Assembly (NCBI GenBank): GCA_910577185.1
Contig: CAJTLR010000012.1
Coordinates: 1-64,000 of the forward strand
From: an uncultured Acetatifactor sp.
GTDB lineage: Bacteria > Bacillota > Clostridia > Lachnospirales > Lachnospiraceae
DNA length: 64,000 nt
Direction of reading: 5' to 3'
How positions within the stretch are numbered: the first letter of the stretch is position 1; each line of letters opens with the position of its first letter. A program made the position numbers and the translations under genes. A model generated the notes under the pieces. The model saw only the letters and a program-made list of their open reading frames with translations. It did not search any database and had not been told where the DNA came from. Positions 25,502 to 33,639 of this stretch are shown here, piece after piece.

Positions 25502-26176
25502 CTACCTTTCCAGCCCCCGTTTTACATGATCCATGGCGGGCAGTTCCTGAATGGAACGGGCGGCTTCTTTCTGATCCTGCCGCAGCATGTCGAGGAGCGA
25601 CGGGCGGCTTTCCCGTAAATAATCCCGCTGTTCATCCGCCCTTGCGTGGAAGTCTTTGGCTGCCGCTTCCGGGTCGCAAAAATAATGGCCCCAGAAGAAA
25701 TTTTCATCCCCCCGCTGTTCATCGTTTTTTATGTTCCGCGCCCATGTTGCGTAGGGCTGGGGCGCGTCCTGATTTTCGGCGAGGACATATTCCATGTGGC
25801 CGACAGTTTCACTTTCCAGTATGGTATAACCCTGGTTGACACGGGGCGGCTCATTGTTGGGGATCCCGTCGATCATGTTCATATTCTGCTCCGTGGAAAG
25901 CTCTGTCGCCCGCAGGTGGTTTCCATTTTCTGATGCGGGTACAAGGGCGTATTCCTTTTCCTGCTCTTTTGCCAGCGGCCTGGGGTATTCCACATACCCG
26001 AAGGCTTTGACTGTGCCGTTCTCTACAAGGACAGGCGCGATCTCCTTAATCTCCACCAGCTTCATGTCCTCCATGTGGGGGCAGGTTCCTTTCTGCAGGG
26101 CCTCATTGGTAATGTAATAACGGTATCTGTCCGGCTGCTGCGCGGCAAATTCCTCCAGTTTCTGTTTTGGTTCCAA
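25502..26176 (-). CDS. ICE protein (224 aa) with KPS-type C-terminal tail, DUF4316-like
   Basis: The start is a TTG at 26176 behind GGAGGCGACC. The sequence has LRATELSTEQNMNMIDGIPN in the middle, a feature I recall from the DUF4316 group of ICE proteins, followed by a domain with ARNIKNDEQRGDENFFWGHY. The end is RPSLLDMLRQDQKEAARSI, a member of the recurrent [KR]PS[ILV]xxxL tail found in seven proteins of this element. No catalytic motif is visible. It lies 18 bases downstream of topB in the same operon. Confidence 0.65.
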   Translation of the reverse strand: MEPKQKLEEFAAQQPDRYRYYITNEALQKGTCPHMEDMKLVEIKEIAPVLVENGTVKAFGYVEYPRPLAKEQEKEYALVPASENGNHLRATELSTEQNMNMIDGIPNNEPPRVNQGYTILESETVGHMEYVLAENQDAPQPYATWARNIKNDEQRGDENFFWGHYFCDPEAAAKDFHARADEQRDYLRESRPSLLDMLRQDQKEAARSIQELPAMDHVKRGLER

Positions 26177-26194
26177 ACGGGTCGCCTCCTTCTT

Positions 26195-28306
26195 TTATTT
26201 TTTATCAAATTCCAGCTTAAAGTTCACATATTTTCCGCCTGTGTCCTCCATGACGATCGTAGCGTCATAGAAGATCCCTTTCTTTTCCGAATACAGGCCG
26301 GTCATTTTGACCTTCCCTTTTTTCAGCAGGGCGGCGGCAGTCTTTTTTGTCAGTTCCTTCCGCTTGCTCCTGAAATACGGGTTGTCTTTCCACAGGGCAA
26401 AGCCGCAGGAGGGTGACGCTTTATATCCGGAGCAGTAGAAGCTCTTTTTTCCCTCATAGACCGGCCTGCCGCAGCGGGGGCAGATGCCAACGGCCTCTTT
26501 TGCGGAGCCGGAGAGGGCGCTGCCGGTATCTGCCGCTGCATCTTTATAAGATTCCACCAGCCCGCAGACCATACGGGTGATCCCGTCCATAAATTCCTCC
26601 GGCTTCCGTTCCCCGCGTTCCACTTCTTTTAAGGCTTCTTCCCAATCAGCGGTCAGCTTTGCGCTCTTTACGGCGTCCGGCAGCACGTTTATCAGTTCCA
26701 TGCCTTTTTTTGTGGGGATCAGCAGCTTGTTTTTCCGCTCCACGAATCCGCCCTTTACCAGCTTTTCGATCACGCCCGCGCGGGTGGCCGGCGTCCCCAG
26801 CCCTTTGCGCTCCACATCTTCGATCTGTGCAAATTCTTCCGCCCCGGCGTTTTCCATGGCGGAAAGGAGGGAATCTTCGGTGTACCGTTTGGGAGGGCTT
26901 GTCGTCCCCTCATGGAGCGCGGCGGCTTCCGCAGTAAGGATCTGCCCTTCGGATAATCCCGGCAGGGGCGGGGCTTCGGTTTTATCCTCCGTTTTTTTTC
27001 CTGACGCTTCCAAAAACGGGCGTTCCACGGCTCTCCAGCCCCCGGAAAGCTCCGTGCGGCCTTTTACAGTAAAGGTCTCCCCTTCACACAAAAGCGCCAC
27101 CTCCGTATCCGCATAGGAATATTTTTCCGGGCAGACGGCGCATAAAAGACGTATGGAAATGAGGGAGAGGATATTTTTCTCCCCGGTAGGGAGGGCAGTC
27201 AGATCTGTCCGTGCGGTTTCTTTTGTGGGAAGTATGGCATGGTGGTCGCTGACTTTGGAATTGTCAGTCACAAGGGCCGCGTTCACGCCGCCCCGGAATC
27301 CCGAAGCAGACGGGAACGCGCCGGCGATCTCCCGGCACAGTTCCGGCAGCATACAGGCCATGTCTTCCGTCAGATACCGGGAATCCGTGCGCGGGTAGGT
27401 CGCCAGTTTCTTCTCATACAAAAGCTGGATATAGTCCAGCGTCTGCTGTGCGGTATAGCCGTACATCCGGTTGGCTTCCCTTTGCAGGGTGGTAAGGTCA
27501 TAGAGTTTCGGCGGCTTTTCCGTCTTTTCCCGGCGGTTTACAGCCTGTACTGCGGCCTGTTTTCCCAGGCAGGTCCTCCGCAGCTTCTCCGCGTCCGTCC
27601 GGCTTGGAAAGCGGCGGCTTGATACGGACAGGGAGCCGCAGTCCAGCTCCACCGTATAAAATTTTTCTTTTTTAAATCCGCTGACCGCCTGTTCCCGCTC
27701 CGCCAGGAGTGCGAGAGTGGGCGTCATCACACGGCCTACATTCAGGGTCTTTCCCCGGTAAAGGGTGGTAAAAAGCCTTGTGCCGTTAATCCCCACCAGC
27801 CAATCCGCCTTGGCGCGGCACAGGGCGGCTTCATAAAGCAGGCCGTAATCTTCTCCGGGGCGCAGATGTTCCATGCCCTCCCGGATGGCGGAATCCTCCA
27901 TGGACGAGATCCAGAGCCGCCGGAATGGTTTTTTACATCCCGCCTGGTGGTAGACCAGCCGGAAGATCAGTTCCCCTTCCCGGCCTGCATCCGTGGCTTC
28001 CACCAGTTCCGTTACGTCAGGGCGTTCCATCAGATCCTTTAAGATCTCAAACTGTTTTTTTGTGGCCGGGGATACTGAAAAGCGCCAGGGTTCCGGCAGG
28101 ATCGGGAGATCTTCACGCGTCCATCTGGAATAGCGCGGGTCATAGCTGTCGGCGGCGGAAAGCTCCACCAGATGCCCGACGCACCAGCTTACCAGATAGC
28201 CGTTTCCCTCCAGGTAGCCGTCCCTGCGCCCGGCCACGCCGATGCTTTTGGCGACCGCCTGTGCGACGCTCGGTTTTTCCGTTATGATAAGAGTAGAAGT
28301 TGGCAA
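26195..28306 (-). CDS. topB: DNA topoisomerase III (type IA)
   Basis: This 703-residue enzyme cuts and passes single DNA strands. The Toprim domain starts with IITEKPSVA and has the acidic DAGREGE at about 106-112. The catalytic tyrosine is Y304 in ATYPRTDSRYL. Near the C-terminus a zinc ribbon (CPRCGRPVYEGKKSFYC...SPSCGF, about 616-647) is present. ICEs of this type often carry a TopB that resolves intermediates of transfer or replication. The start is TTG at 28306 with GGAGG 8 bases upstream. It follows the CnaB surface protein gene, separated by a strong GC-rich stem. Confidence 0.93.
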   Translation of the reverse strand: MPTSTLIITEKPSVAQAVAKSIGVAGRRDGYLEGNGYLVSWCVGHLVELSAADSYDPRYSRWTREDLPILPEPWRFSVSPATKKQFEILKDLMERPDVTELVEATDAGREGELIFRLVYHQAGCKKPFRRLWISSMEDSAIREGMEHLRPGEDYGLLYEAALCRAKADWLVGINGTRLFTTLYRGKTLNVGRVMTPTLALLAEREQAVSGFKKEKFYTVELDCGSLSVSSRRFPSRTDAEKLRRTCLGKQAAVQAVNRREKTEKPPKLYDLTTLQREANRMYGYTAQQTLDYIQLLYEKKLATYPRTDSRYLTEDMACMLPELCREIAGAFPSASGFRGGVNAALVTDNSKVSDHHAILPTKETARTDLTALPTGEKNILSLISIRLLCAVCPEKYSYADTEVALLCEGETFTVKGRTELSGGWRAVERPFLEASGKKTEDKTEAPPLPGLSEGQILTAEAAALHEGTTSPPKRYTEDSLLSAMENAGAEEFAQIEDVERKGLGTPATRAGVIEKLVKGGFVERKNKLLIPTKKGMELINVLPDAVKSAKLTADWEEALKEVERGERKPEEFMDGITRMVCGLVESYKDAAADTGSALSGSAKEAVGICPRCGRPVYEGKKSFYCSGYKASPSCGFALWKDNPYFRSKRKELTKKTAAALLKKGKVKMTGLYSEKKGIFYDATIVMEDTGGKYVNFKLEFDKK

Positions 28307-28330
28307 GATACATTCCTCCTGTCTGATAAG

Positions 28331-28357
28331 GCCGGCGCAGGGGATCCCCGCGCCGGC
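28331..28357. other. Intercistronic GC-rich stem between cna and topB genes
   Basis: GCCGGCGC (28331-28338) and GCGCCGGC (28350-28357) form a perfect 8-base GC stem; between them AGGGGATCCCC is itself nearly self-complementary. There is no T-run on the minus strand, so it is not a normal terminator. It may stabilise the upstream mRNA or set the ratio between the surface protein and topoisomerase. Confidence 0.55.
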
Positions 28358-28369
28358 AGTCTGTTCCGG

Positions 28370-29998
28370 TTATGTCTGTTTCATTCTGTTAAGGGAGAAA
28401 CCGCAGACAGCCGCAGACAGAAAACAGAGTGCGGACAATCCCGCAGGGATAAGCGGGAGCGTCTCCCCGGTCTTGGGTATGATGTCTTGGGGGTTGGTAT
28501 GCTCCATGTCCCGTTCACTGGTGATCTCCACCTCCGTCGTCATGCTCGCCGTGACAGAAAAGCGGATCCGGGCGGTCTCCCCGAAAAAGCCTGCCGGGGA
28601 TTTCCTTTCCCGGAGGTAATAATCCCCTTCTGCCAGGGTGAGCGTCCCTTTCCCGTTTTTTACGGTCACTTCCCCGGCCTTTTTCCCATCGCTTTTATAG
28701 ACAGCCAGCACCTGCCCGGAAAGTTTTTCCCCCGTCCCGGCGGCAGAATTGGAGACCTGCAAAGTCCCCGTCTTTTTCGCTTCCGTCTGGCTTCCACTGT
28801 CCCCGGTTCGGGCAGACGTGGCGGACGCGCCAGTGGATGATGTGCCTGAAAATGGTGCGGAAGAAAGGGCGGAGAACAGGCTGTCGAACGGGGACGCCTG
28901 TGCGCCTGTTTCCTGCTTTTCCTCCTCCTTCTTTTCTTCTGTTTCTTTTTCCTCTTCTTTTACGTTTTTCACGGTTTTTTCCGTCGTTATCCCGGAACGC
29001 ACACGGAATCCGGTCTTTTCTTCATCCAGCCGGTAGCCTTCCGGGGCTTCCAGTTCCAGGAGGTAATAACTGCCCGGTTCCAGTTCGATCTCCGCCACGC
29101 CTTTCCGGTCAGTGGTGACTTCCCCCATGCAGTTGTCCGTGTCTGTCTCATAAATGCCGAAAATAGCGTCTTTTAAGCGTTTTCCGCTTTCGGAATCCCG
29201 TTTGGTGATCCGCAGCGCGCCCGGCTCTTCGCTGTCCTCAGTTTCTCCCTCCCTGCGGTTTGTGACCGTCAGTTCCTTCACTTCTCCTTCCTGCAGGGAG
29301 ACATGGATGGCATTGGAAGAAAGGAGATATCCTTCCGGGGCCGTGGTCTCTTTCATGGTATAGCTGCCGGCGGAAAGCTCCATGCCTGCCGTCCCGTCGT
29401 TCCCGGTCATCAGTTCCCCAACTTTTCTGCCGCTTTCTTCCTCATAAACGGAGAACACGGCTCCGGACAGCCTCCGGTCTTTCTGGTCTGCGTCCGTTTT
29501 GGTGATCTTTAACGCCGCCATTTTCGGCTCCGGCGCTGGCAGGGGCTTATTGGCAGCCGTAAGGGCTGTCGTTTCCCCGCCAGCCACAGTGAACGCATAT
29601 TTTTCCGCAGACAGCTGGTAGCCTTCCGGGGCACACTGTTCCAGCAGGTAATAATCCCCCGGCGCAAGAGCTGTCTGCCCCATGCCGCCGTTTCCTGTCA
29701 GCAGTTCCCCAGCCTCCGTGTCGTCTGCCGCATGGTACACTTTAAAAGACGCGCCGGGCAAAGGAGCGCCTGTGTCCGCGTCCGTTTTCAGCACCCGGAT
29801 CCATCCGGTTTCCGGCGCGGTTTCCCCCAGTGTGCCCGGATCTTCCTCTGTTCCCCCTGGTTCCCCCAGGCCATTGCCGGACACGGTTTCCGCCGACTCT
29901 GCGGCCGGCATTTCCTCCGCCGCCAGAGCCGCCATGGGCGTGGCCATGAGGATAAAAAGACACAGGGAAATAAAAAATGCTGTGATTCGTTTTGACAT
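28370..29998 (-). CDS. CnaB/SpaA-repeat cell-wall surface protein with IPKTG sorting signal
   Basis: This 542-residue protein has an N-terminal signal peptide (MATPMAALAAEEMPA), four CnaB-type prealbumin-like repeats (starting near residues 64, 160, 255 and 410; conserved APEGY and AGSY/PGDY words) and a C-terminal sorting signal, IPKTG at residue 507, then a hydrophobic segment and RMK tail. A Glu/Lys-rich spacer lies between repeats 3 and 4. Such proteins are anchored to the cell wall by a sortase and act as adhesins or pilus parts. The adjacent sortase gene is the obvious partner. In ICEs it may help donor-recipient contact. CnaB repeats usually form internal Lys-Asn isopeptide bonds. Confidence 0.9.
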   Translation of the reverse strand: MSKRITAFFISLCLFILMATPMAALAAEEMPAAESAETVSGNGLGEPGGTEEDPGTLGETAPETGWIRVLKTDADTGAPLPGASFKVYHAADDTEAGELLTGNGGMGQTALAPGDYYLLEQCAPEGYQLSAEKYAFTVAGGETTALTAANKPLPAPEPKMAALKITKTDADQKDRRLSGAVFSVYEEESGRKVGELMTGNDGTAGMELSAGSYTMKETTAPEGYLLSSNAIHVSLQEGEVKELTVTNRREGETEDSEEPGALRITKRDSESGKRLKDAIFGIYETDTDNCMGEVTTDRKGVAEIELEPGSYYLLELEAPEGYRLDEEKTGFRVRSGITTEKTVKNVKEEEKETEEKKEEEKQETGAQASPFDSLFSALSSAPFSGTSSTGASATSARTGDSGSQTEAKKTGTLQVSNSAAGTGEKLSGQVLAVYKSDGKKAGEVTVKNGKGTLTLAEGDYYLRERKSPAGFFGETARIRFSVTASMTTEVEITSERDMEHTNPQDIIPKTGETLPLIPAGLSALCFLSAAVCGFSLNRMKQT

Positions 29999-30017
29999 AG
30001 TGGTGTGTTTCCTCCTT

Positions 30018-30734
30018 TCATTCTTCCAGCCGCATCGCCCGGACGATCAGCCGGTGCGTTGCGATCCTGACTGGGGTGCAGGTATACAGGGTTAATTGCG
30101 CCCCGCCGTCCGGCGGCAGGGCAAATACAGACGGGTCGTCCGGATCCGCAGTCAGGATCTCGCTTACCAAAAAGGGTATGGGTTCGCCGTCCGCCGTGGT
30201 AAACAGGATCTCATCCCCGGCTTCCAGTTCTTCCAGACGGTTGAAATGCAGCCCGAAGGTATAGCTGCGGTGTCCTGCAATTACGGCGTTCCCTTCGTCT
30301 CCGATCATATCCGTCTGCCGCACCCAGCCCTCCGAGACCTTCAGCTGTTCTTCGGTGACGCCTGCCGTGACCGGAAGCTCTGCGTCTATTTTTGGGATCG
30401 AGAGGATCCCGATCTCCGCGCCTTCTTCCGGCTTTCTCTTCCTTTCTGTCAGGGCGTTTTCTGTTTCCGGCTCCGGCGGCAGGCTCTCCCCGTTTCCCTC
30501 CCCCGGAATTTCCTCCAAAGCTTCCGTTTCCGCAGGCGGTTCCGTTTCCGGTTCAGTGCGTGGGGAAGCCTCCGTTCCCTGGGCTTCTTCCCCTGCAAGC
30601 CGCACGATCATTGCCTCCTGTTCCTGTTTTTCCCGGCGGCGTTCCCACGAAGGGGACAGCGCCAGCATAGTCCCGGCAAGGGCGGCGGACAGGAGTGCGG
30701 CGACTAAAAGTGCTTTTTTATGTGTCTGTTTCAT
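30018..30734 (-). CDS. Sortase (class B/C/D-like) of the ICE surface module
   Basis: From the ATG at 30734 (GGAGG site) the enzyme has 238 residues. One N-terminal membrane segment (about 7-25) is followed by a Pro/Glu-rich stalk and the sortase fold. Catalytic residues are H155 in VIAGHRSY, C219 in LTLYTCTP and R228 in THRL. The reaction is cleavage of a sorting motif and transfer to the wall or to another pilin. The next gene encodes an IPKTG-bearing CnaB protein, the likely substrate. The start overlaps the end of the Cys-rich gene by 17 bases. Confidence 0.9.
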   Translation of the reverse strand: MKQTHKKALLVAALLSAALAGTMLALSPSWERRREKQEQEAMIVRLAGEEAQGTEASPRTEPETEPPAETEALEEIPGEGNGESLPPEPETENALTERKRKPEEGAEIGILSIPKIDAELPVTAGVTEEQLKVSEGWVRQTDMIGDEGNAVIAGHRSYTFGLHFNRLEELEAGDEILFTTADGEPIPFLVSEILTADPDDPSVFALPPDGGAQLTLYTCTPVRIATHRLIVRAMRLEE

Positions 30735-30924
30735 GGTTCCTCCTTTTTCTGGTATCAGACAGCAGATCTTTGATACAGTAGCCGATGCAGGGGCGGGCGC
30801 GCCCATAAGGGCATCCCCTGCATTTGTCAGACAGGGCAGGGGCAGGGCTGTTTCTCCGCGCCTGTCTGGCAGACGGCTTTCCGGCCATCATGTATTCATA
30901 CGGGGAATCCGTAAACTGTGCCAT
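30718..30924 (-). CDS. Small cysteine-rich ICE protein (68 aa)
   Basis: The start at 30924 has an AGGAGG site and the product begins MAQFTDSPYEYMM. The middle has CRGCPYGRARPCIGYC, a CxxC...CxxxC arrangement that probably binds zinc or a cluster. It ends basic (DTRKRRNHETDT). Similar short proteins with a C-x-x-C-x-Y motif accompany the sortase and DUF4366 genes in related elements as I recall. Function unknown. Confidence 0.65.
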   Translation of the reverse strand: MAQFTDSPYEYMMAGKPSARQARRNSPAPALSDKCRGCPYGRARPCIGYCIKDLLSDTRKRRNHETDT

Positions 30925-30928
30925 GCCG

Positions 30929-31957
30929 TTATTCCTCCTGTTCTGGCCCGCTGTCCACGTCATCGCCGTCCGGGTAATCGTCATAAAAAGCTGCGTCCAT
31001 ATCCGGCTGTTCCATCTCTGTCCCTTCCATGCCGGCCTGGGCCTGCATTTCGGAATCCTCGTTGACTTCCGGCTCGTCCTCATCCAACAGGTCGTCCAGA
31101 TCCTCCGCGTCGTCCAGGTCGTGCTTCGGCTTATAGATTTTTAAGTAGTACCCGGCTCCGCCGAATGCCAGGACGGCAAGCAGAATAAAGATCATGATCC
31201 CGGTCCCGCCGCTTTTTTCCGGTTTTTCCGGCTCTTTTTCCTGTTCGTCTTTCGTTTCCTCCGGTTCGCCGGCGCAGGATTTTAGGTCGTTCTTGCAGAC
31301 CGGGCAGGCAGTATCCACCTTCCCGGTCTCACACTGTTTCACACACGAGCAGACCTCCACCACAGGCATGGCGCTCTCCCCGCCGCTTCCTTCTTTGCTT
31401 TTTTCCGCCAGGTCTGCCAGATCGTTTTCCGTAACTGCGTTTAAGAAATACACGTTGTCGGAATCACGCTGGCGGTCGATCACAAGATAGAAAATATTTT
31501 CCTCCGGCGTGACAAAGGTGTAAAATTCCTTCCCTTCTTCGTCGGTGGCATTGTCGAGGACGGAAGCCTGCCCGTCCGGGGTGATCGGTTTCTGCTCCGG
31601 TTCCGGCTCCGGGGCCTGGTAGCGTGGGTTTGCCACCGTAACGGCATCCGACTGGTTCCCGGCAAAGTCAATTGCGTAAACTTCCACGGTTTCCTGCCCG
31701 TCCGGTGCGAAGTCCTCAAAATCCAGGTCAAGTGCGCCGTCCACACGGTAGTTGACCCGCTTCCCGGCGATATAGACAGCTTCCACGCCGGAATCATCAT
31801 CGGTTGCTTCGATATGCAGCATACCGTCCGTGGCTTCCGCGCTGACCCTCGGCGGGGTGGCGTCGGTTTTTTCTGCCGCAAAAACGGTCGCAGGCGTTAA
31901 AAATGCGCCTATGCACAGCACAAGCGCGGATAATGCGTATCGGATATTAGTTTTCAT
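30929..31957 (-). CDS. DUF4366 family ICE surface/membrane protein
   Basis: This 342-residue protein has a signal peptide (AFLTPATVFAAE), an Ig-like domain with GVEAVYIAGKRVNYRV and VEVYAIDFAGNQSDAV, a DUF4366 region containing FYTFVTPEENIFYLVIDRQR, a cysteine-rich bit (CSCVKQCETGKVDTACPVC) and a membrane segment (IMIFILLAVLAFGGAGYYLK) near residue 270 followed by an acidic cytoplasmic tail. DUF4366 proteins are standard in Tn1549-like ICEs and probably belong to the outer part of the transfer machine. It is followed by the Cys-rich peptide and sortase genes. Confidence 0.87.
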   Translation of the reverse strand: MKTNIRYALSALVLCIGAFLTPATVFAAEKTDATPPRVSAEATDGMLHIEATDDDSGVEAVYIAGKRVNYRVDGALDLDFEDFAPDGQETVEVYAIDFAGNQSDAVTVANPRYQAPEPEPEQKPITPDGQASVLDNATDEEGKEFYTFVTPEENIFYLVIDRQRDSDNVYFLNAVTENDLADLAEKSKEGSGGESAMPVVEVCSCVKQCETGKVDTACPVCKNDLKSCAGEPEETKDEQEKEPEKPEKSGGTGIMIFILLAVLAFGGAGYYLKIYKPKHDLDDAEDLDDLLDEDEPEVNEDSEMQAQAGMEGTEMEQPDMDAAFYDDYPDGDDVDSGPEQEE

Positions 31958-32195
31958 CTGGTTTTGTTTCCTCCTCTTTTACAGCGTTTCCCTGGGGGAC
32001 TTCCTTCATGGACTGGATCAGTCCCAGGATTGTTTTCAGTTCCTCCGGCGAGGCGGTGATGCCGCGCACGGCCTGTATGATCTCCATGTTCTCATGCTCC
32101 GTGATCTGCCGCTCGATGTCCTTTGCCCGTGCCTGCCATTCGGCGGCTTTCTGCCTTGCCTTTTCAAGCTCCGCTCTCAGACGTTCGATCTTCAT
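31947..32195 (-). CDS. DUF4315 family small coiled-coil ICE protein
   Basis: From the ATG at 32195 (AGGAGAAGG site) the product has 82 residues. Most of it is a coiled coil (IERLRAELEKARQKAAEWQA) followed by MEIIQAVRGITASPEELKTI, characteristic of DUF4315. The gene overlaps the end of the radical SAM gene by 32 bases and its own end overlaps the DUF4366 start, so the three are tightly coupled. Function is unknown. Confidence 0.83.
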   Translation of the reverse strand: MKIERLRAELEKARQKAAEWQARAKDIERQITEHENMEIIQAVRGITASPEELKTILGLIQSMKEVPQGNAVKEEETKPDEN

Positions 32196-33105
32196 TTCCT
32201 TCTCCTTTCTGCTTCCTGCGCCAGTTCGGGACAAAATCGTTGAAGTCCGGTACTGCGCGGAAGAACCATTTATTGTTCACCCACTGCTGGAGACGGCGCG
32301 TAACGGGAGGGGCGGTGGATTTCTCATACACCATCACATAGGGGTCGTATCCCATGTCGCGGAGGGTATAGATGCGGTACAGATCCTGCTCATGGGAGCT
32401 GCCGTAATTGGTAAGGACATAGACCCGCCGCTTCCGGCAGTCTTTTACGGAAGTCCATTCTGAAAACCGCTTAAAATACGGCGTCAGATCATCCTCCGGG
32501 TTATCCCAGGCAAAATGCAGCATTTTTGTCCTCACCCGGTTTAAGGCGGACGCTTTCTCCGGCGTCATGAGCCGTATGTCAAGCCCCTGGGTAAAATCCA
32601 CCATCGCCCCGCTGTCCGCAAGCTGCCCTAAGAGCCGCTCCCAGTCCGGGCAGGCTAACAGGTTTGCGTCCAGGAGCTTGATTTCCTTTTCTCCCCTCCA
32701 AAACTCGGATAGGTCTGCCACCGCCACCGTTTTCCTCCCCTCTTTCTCCCCTACGATGCAGAAGCCGCAGCCCCGTGGACAGCCCCGTGACAAAAAGCCG
32801 TAGGCAGTCCCGGCAAACTGCGGATATATCCCGTAATCCGGGCAGGTATGCTCCACATCGTCGGGCAGGCAGTTAGAAAGCCCGTAGCCTGTGCCGCCCC
32901 GGATAATCTGGTCGGCACGGATCCTGCCGGTAAAGTCTTTGGAATAACTGTCCGTAAAGACGCGGCTCATATATACAAGGTCATACCGCCTGCGCCCGTC
33001 GTGCCATTCCACAGTATCGCCCCGTGCCTTGTGGTAAGCGGAAAGCTTCATCAGGCACAGGTTCGGCCATCGGTGGCCGTCCACGTCAATCAGTCCTATT
33101 TTCAG
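32164..33105 (-). CDS. Radical SAM protein of unknown function, probable CTG start
   Basis: The protein carries the iron-sulfur motif C-PRG-C-GF-C (C109, C113, C116 counted from the CTG start) of radical SAM enzymes, preceded by GFLSRG. The N-terminal part, KIGLIDVDGHRWPNLCLMKL, matches the usual family start only if translation begins at CTG 33105, which follows GGAGGG by 5 bases; a GTG 7 codons later lacks a ribosome site and would remove the first strand. The family occurs in phages and ICEs without a known substrate. It sits next to two DNA methyltransferase genes, so nucleic-acid modification is one possibility. Confidence 0.83.
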   Translation of the reverse strand: MKIGLIDVDGHRWPNLCLMKLSAYHKARGDTVEWHDGRRRYDLVYMSRVFTDSYSKDFTGRIRADQIIRGGTGYGLSNCLPDDVEHTCPDYGIYPQFAGTAYGFLSRGCPRGCGFCIVGEKEGRKTVAVADLSEFWRGEKEIKLLDANLLACPDWERLLGQLADSGAMVDFTQGLDIRLMTPEKASALNRVRTKMLHFAWDNPEDDLTPYFKRFSEWTSVKDCRKRRVYVLTNYGSSHEQDLYRIYTLRDMGYDPYVMVYEKSTAPPVTRRLQQWVNNKWFFRAVPDFNDFVPNWRRKQKGEGNEDRTSESGA

Positions 33106-33120
33106 TGTGATCCCTCCTTT

Positions 33121-33639
33121 TTAAGTCCGCTGGCTGTCTAAGTAGGCAAATTCCAGCTGATTCTTACATATCCCGCTGCACAGGTAGCCACTCTGGAATG
33201 GCACCCGTTTCGCTTTTTCCATTCCTTTTCCTGTGTACTCCACCCGTGGGCTGAGCCAGAGCATTTCCACCCGGTTTTCATAAAACATCCGGAACCGTTC
33301 TTTGCTGTCAAAAATGCCCTGAAAATTCAGCAGCATGGCAAATGGCCTGCCGATCTCATACAGCCGCCGGATCACCTGCCCCTTTAAACTGTAAGGCGGG
33401 TTGCTGACGATATAATCACAGTCCGGCACGTCAGCCGTAAAAAAATCCTGCCCGGTGTGGATATGCCCATAAATGACATGGAATCCGTGTCCGGACAGGA
33501 CTTTGACAAACTCACTTTCTGCCGTATCGAACGGACACCAGACCACAGCGCCGGCCTTCAGCCGCTCCATGATCGGATATACCGCATAAGCAGGGGTGAA
33601 ATATTCATCATTCTTATGGAACTGGTGTTGTATCTGTAT
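33121..33639 (-). CDS. Short N6-adenine methyltransferase-like protein, start uncertain
   Basis: The conserved part reads NDEYFTPAYAVYPI, then VVWCPFDTAESEFVKVL, then DYIVSNPPYS, so it has the NPPY catalytic motif but an unusual CPFD in place of the normal SAM-binding glycine motif. This matches a short phage/ICE methylase-like family. The first ATG (33570) would remove the FTPAY motif; upstream in frame there is no ATG, GTG or TTG before a TGA. An ATA at 33639, 8 bases after GGAGG, is the best candidate start and would give 172 residues, overlapping the previous gene by 26 bases. The coordinates use that start. Confidence 0.65.
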   Translation of the reverse strand: MQIQHQFHKNDEYFTPAYAVYPIMERLKAGAVVWCPFDTAESEFVKVLSGHGFHVIYGHIHTGQDFFTADVPDCDYIVSNPPYSLKGQVIRRLYEIGRPFAMLLNFQGIFDSKERFRMFYENRVEMLWLSPRVEYTGKGMEKAKRVPFQSGYLCSGICKNQLEFAYLDSQRT

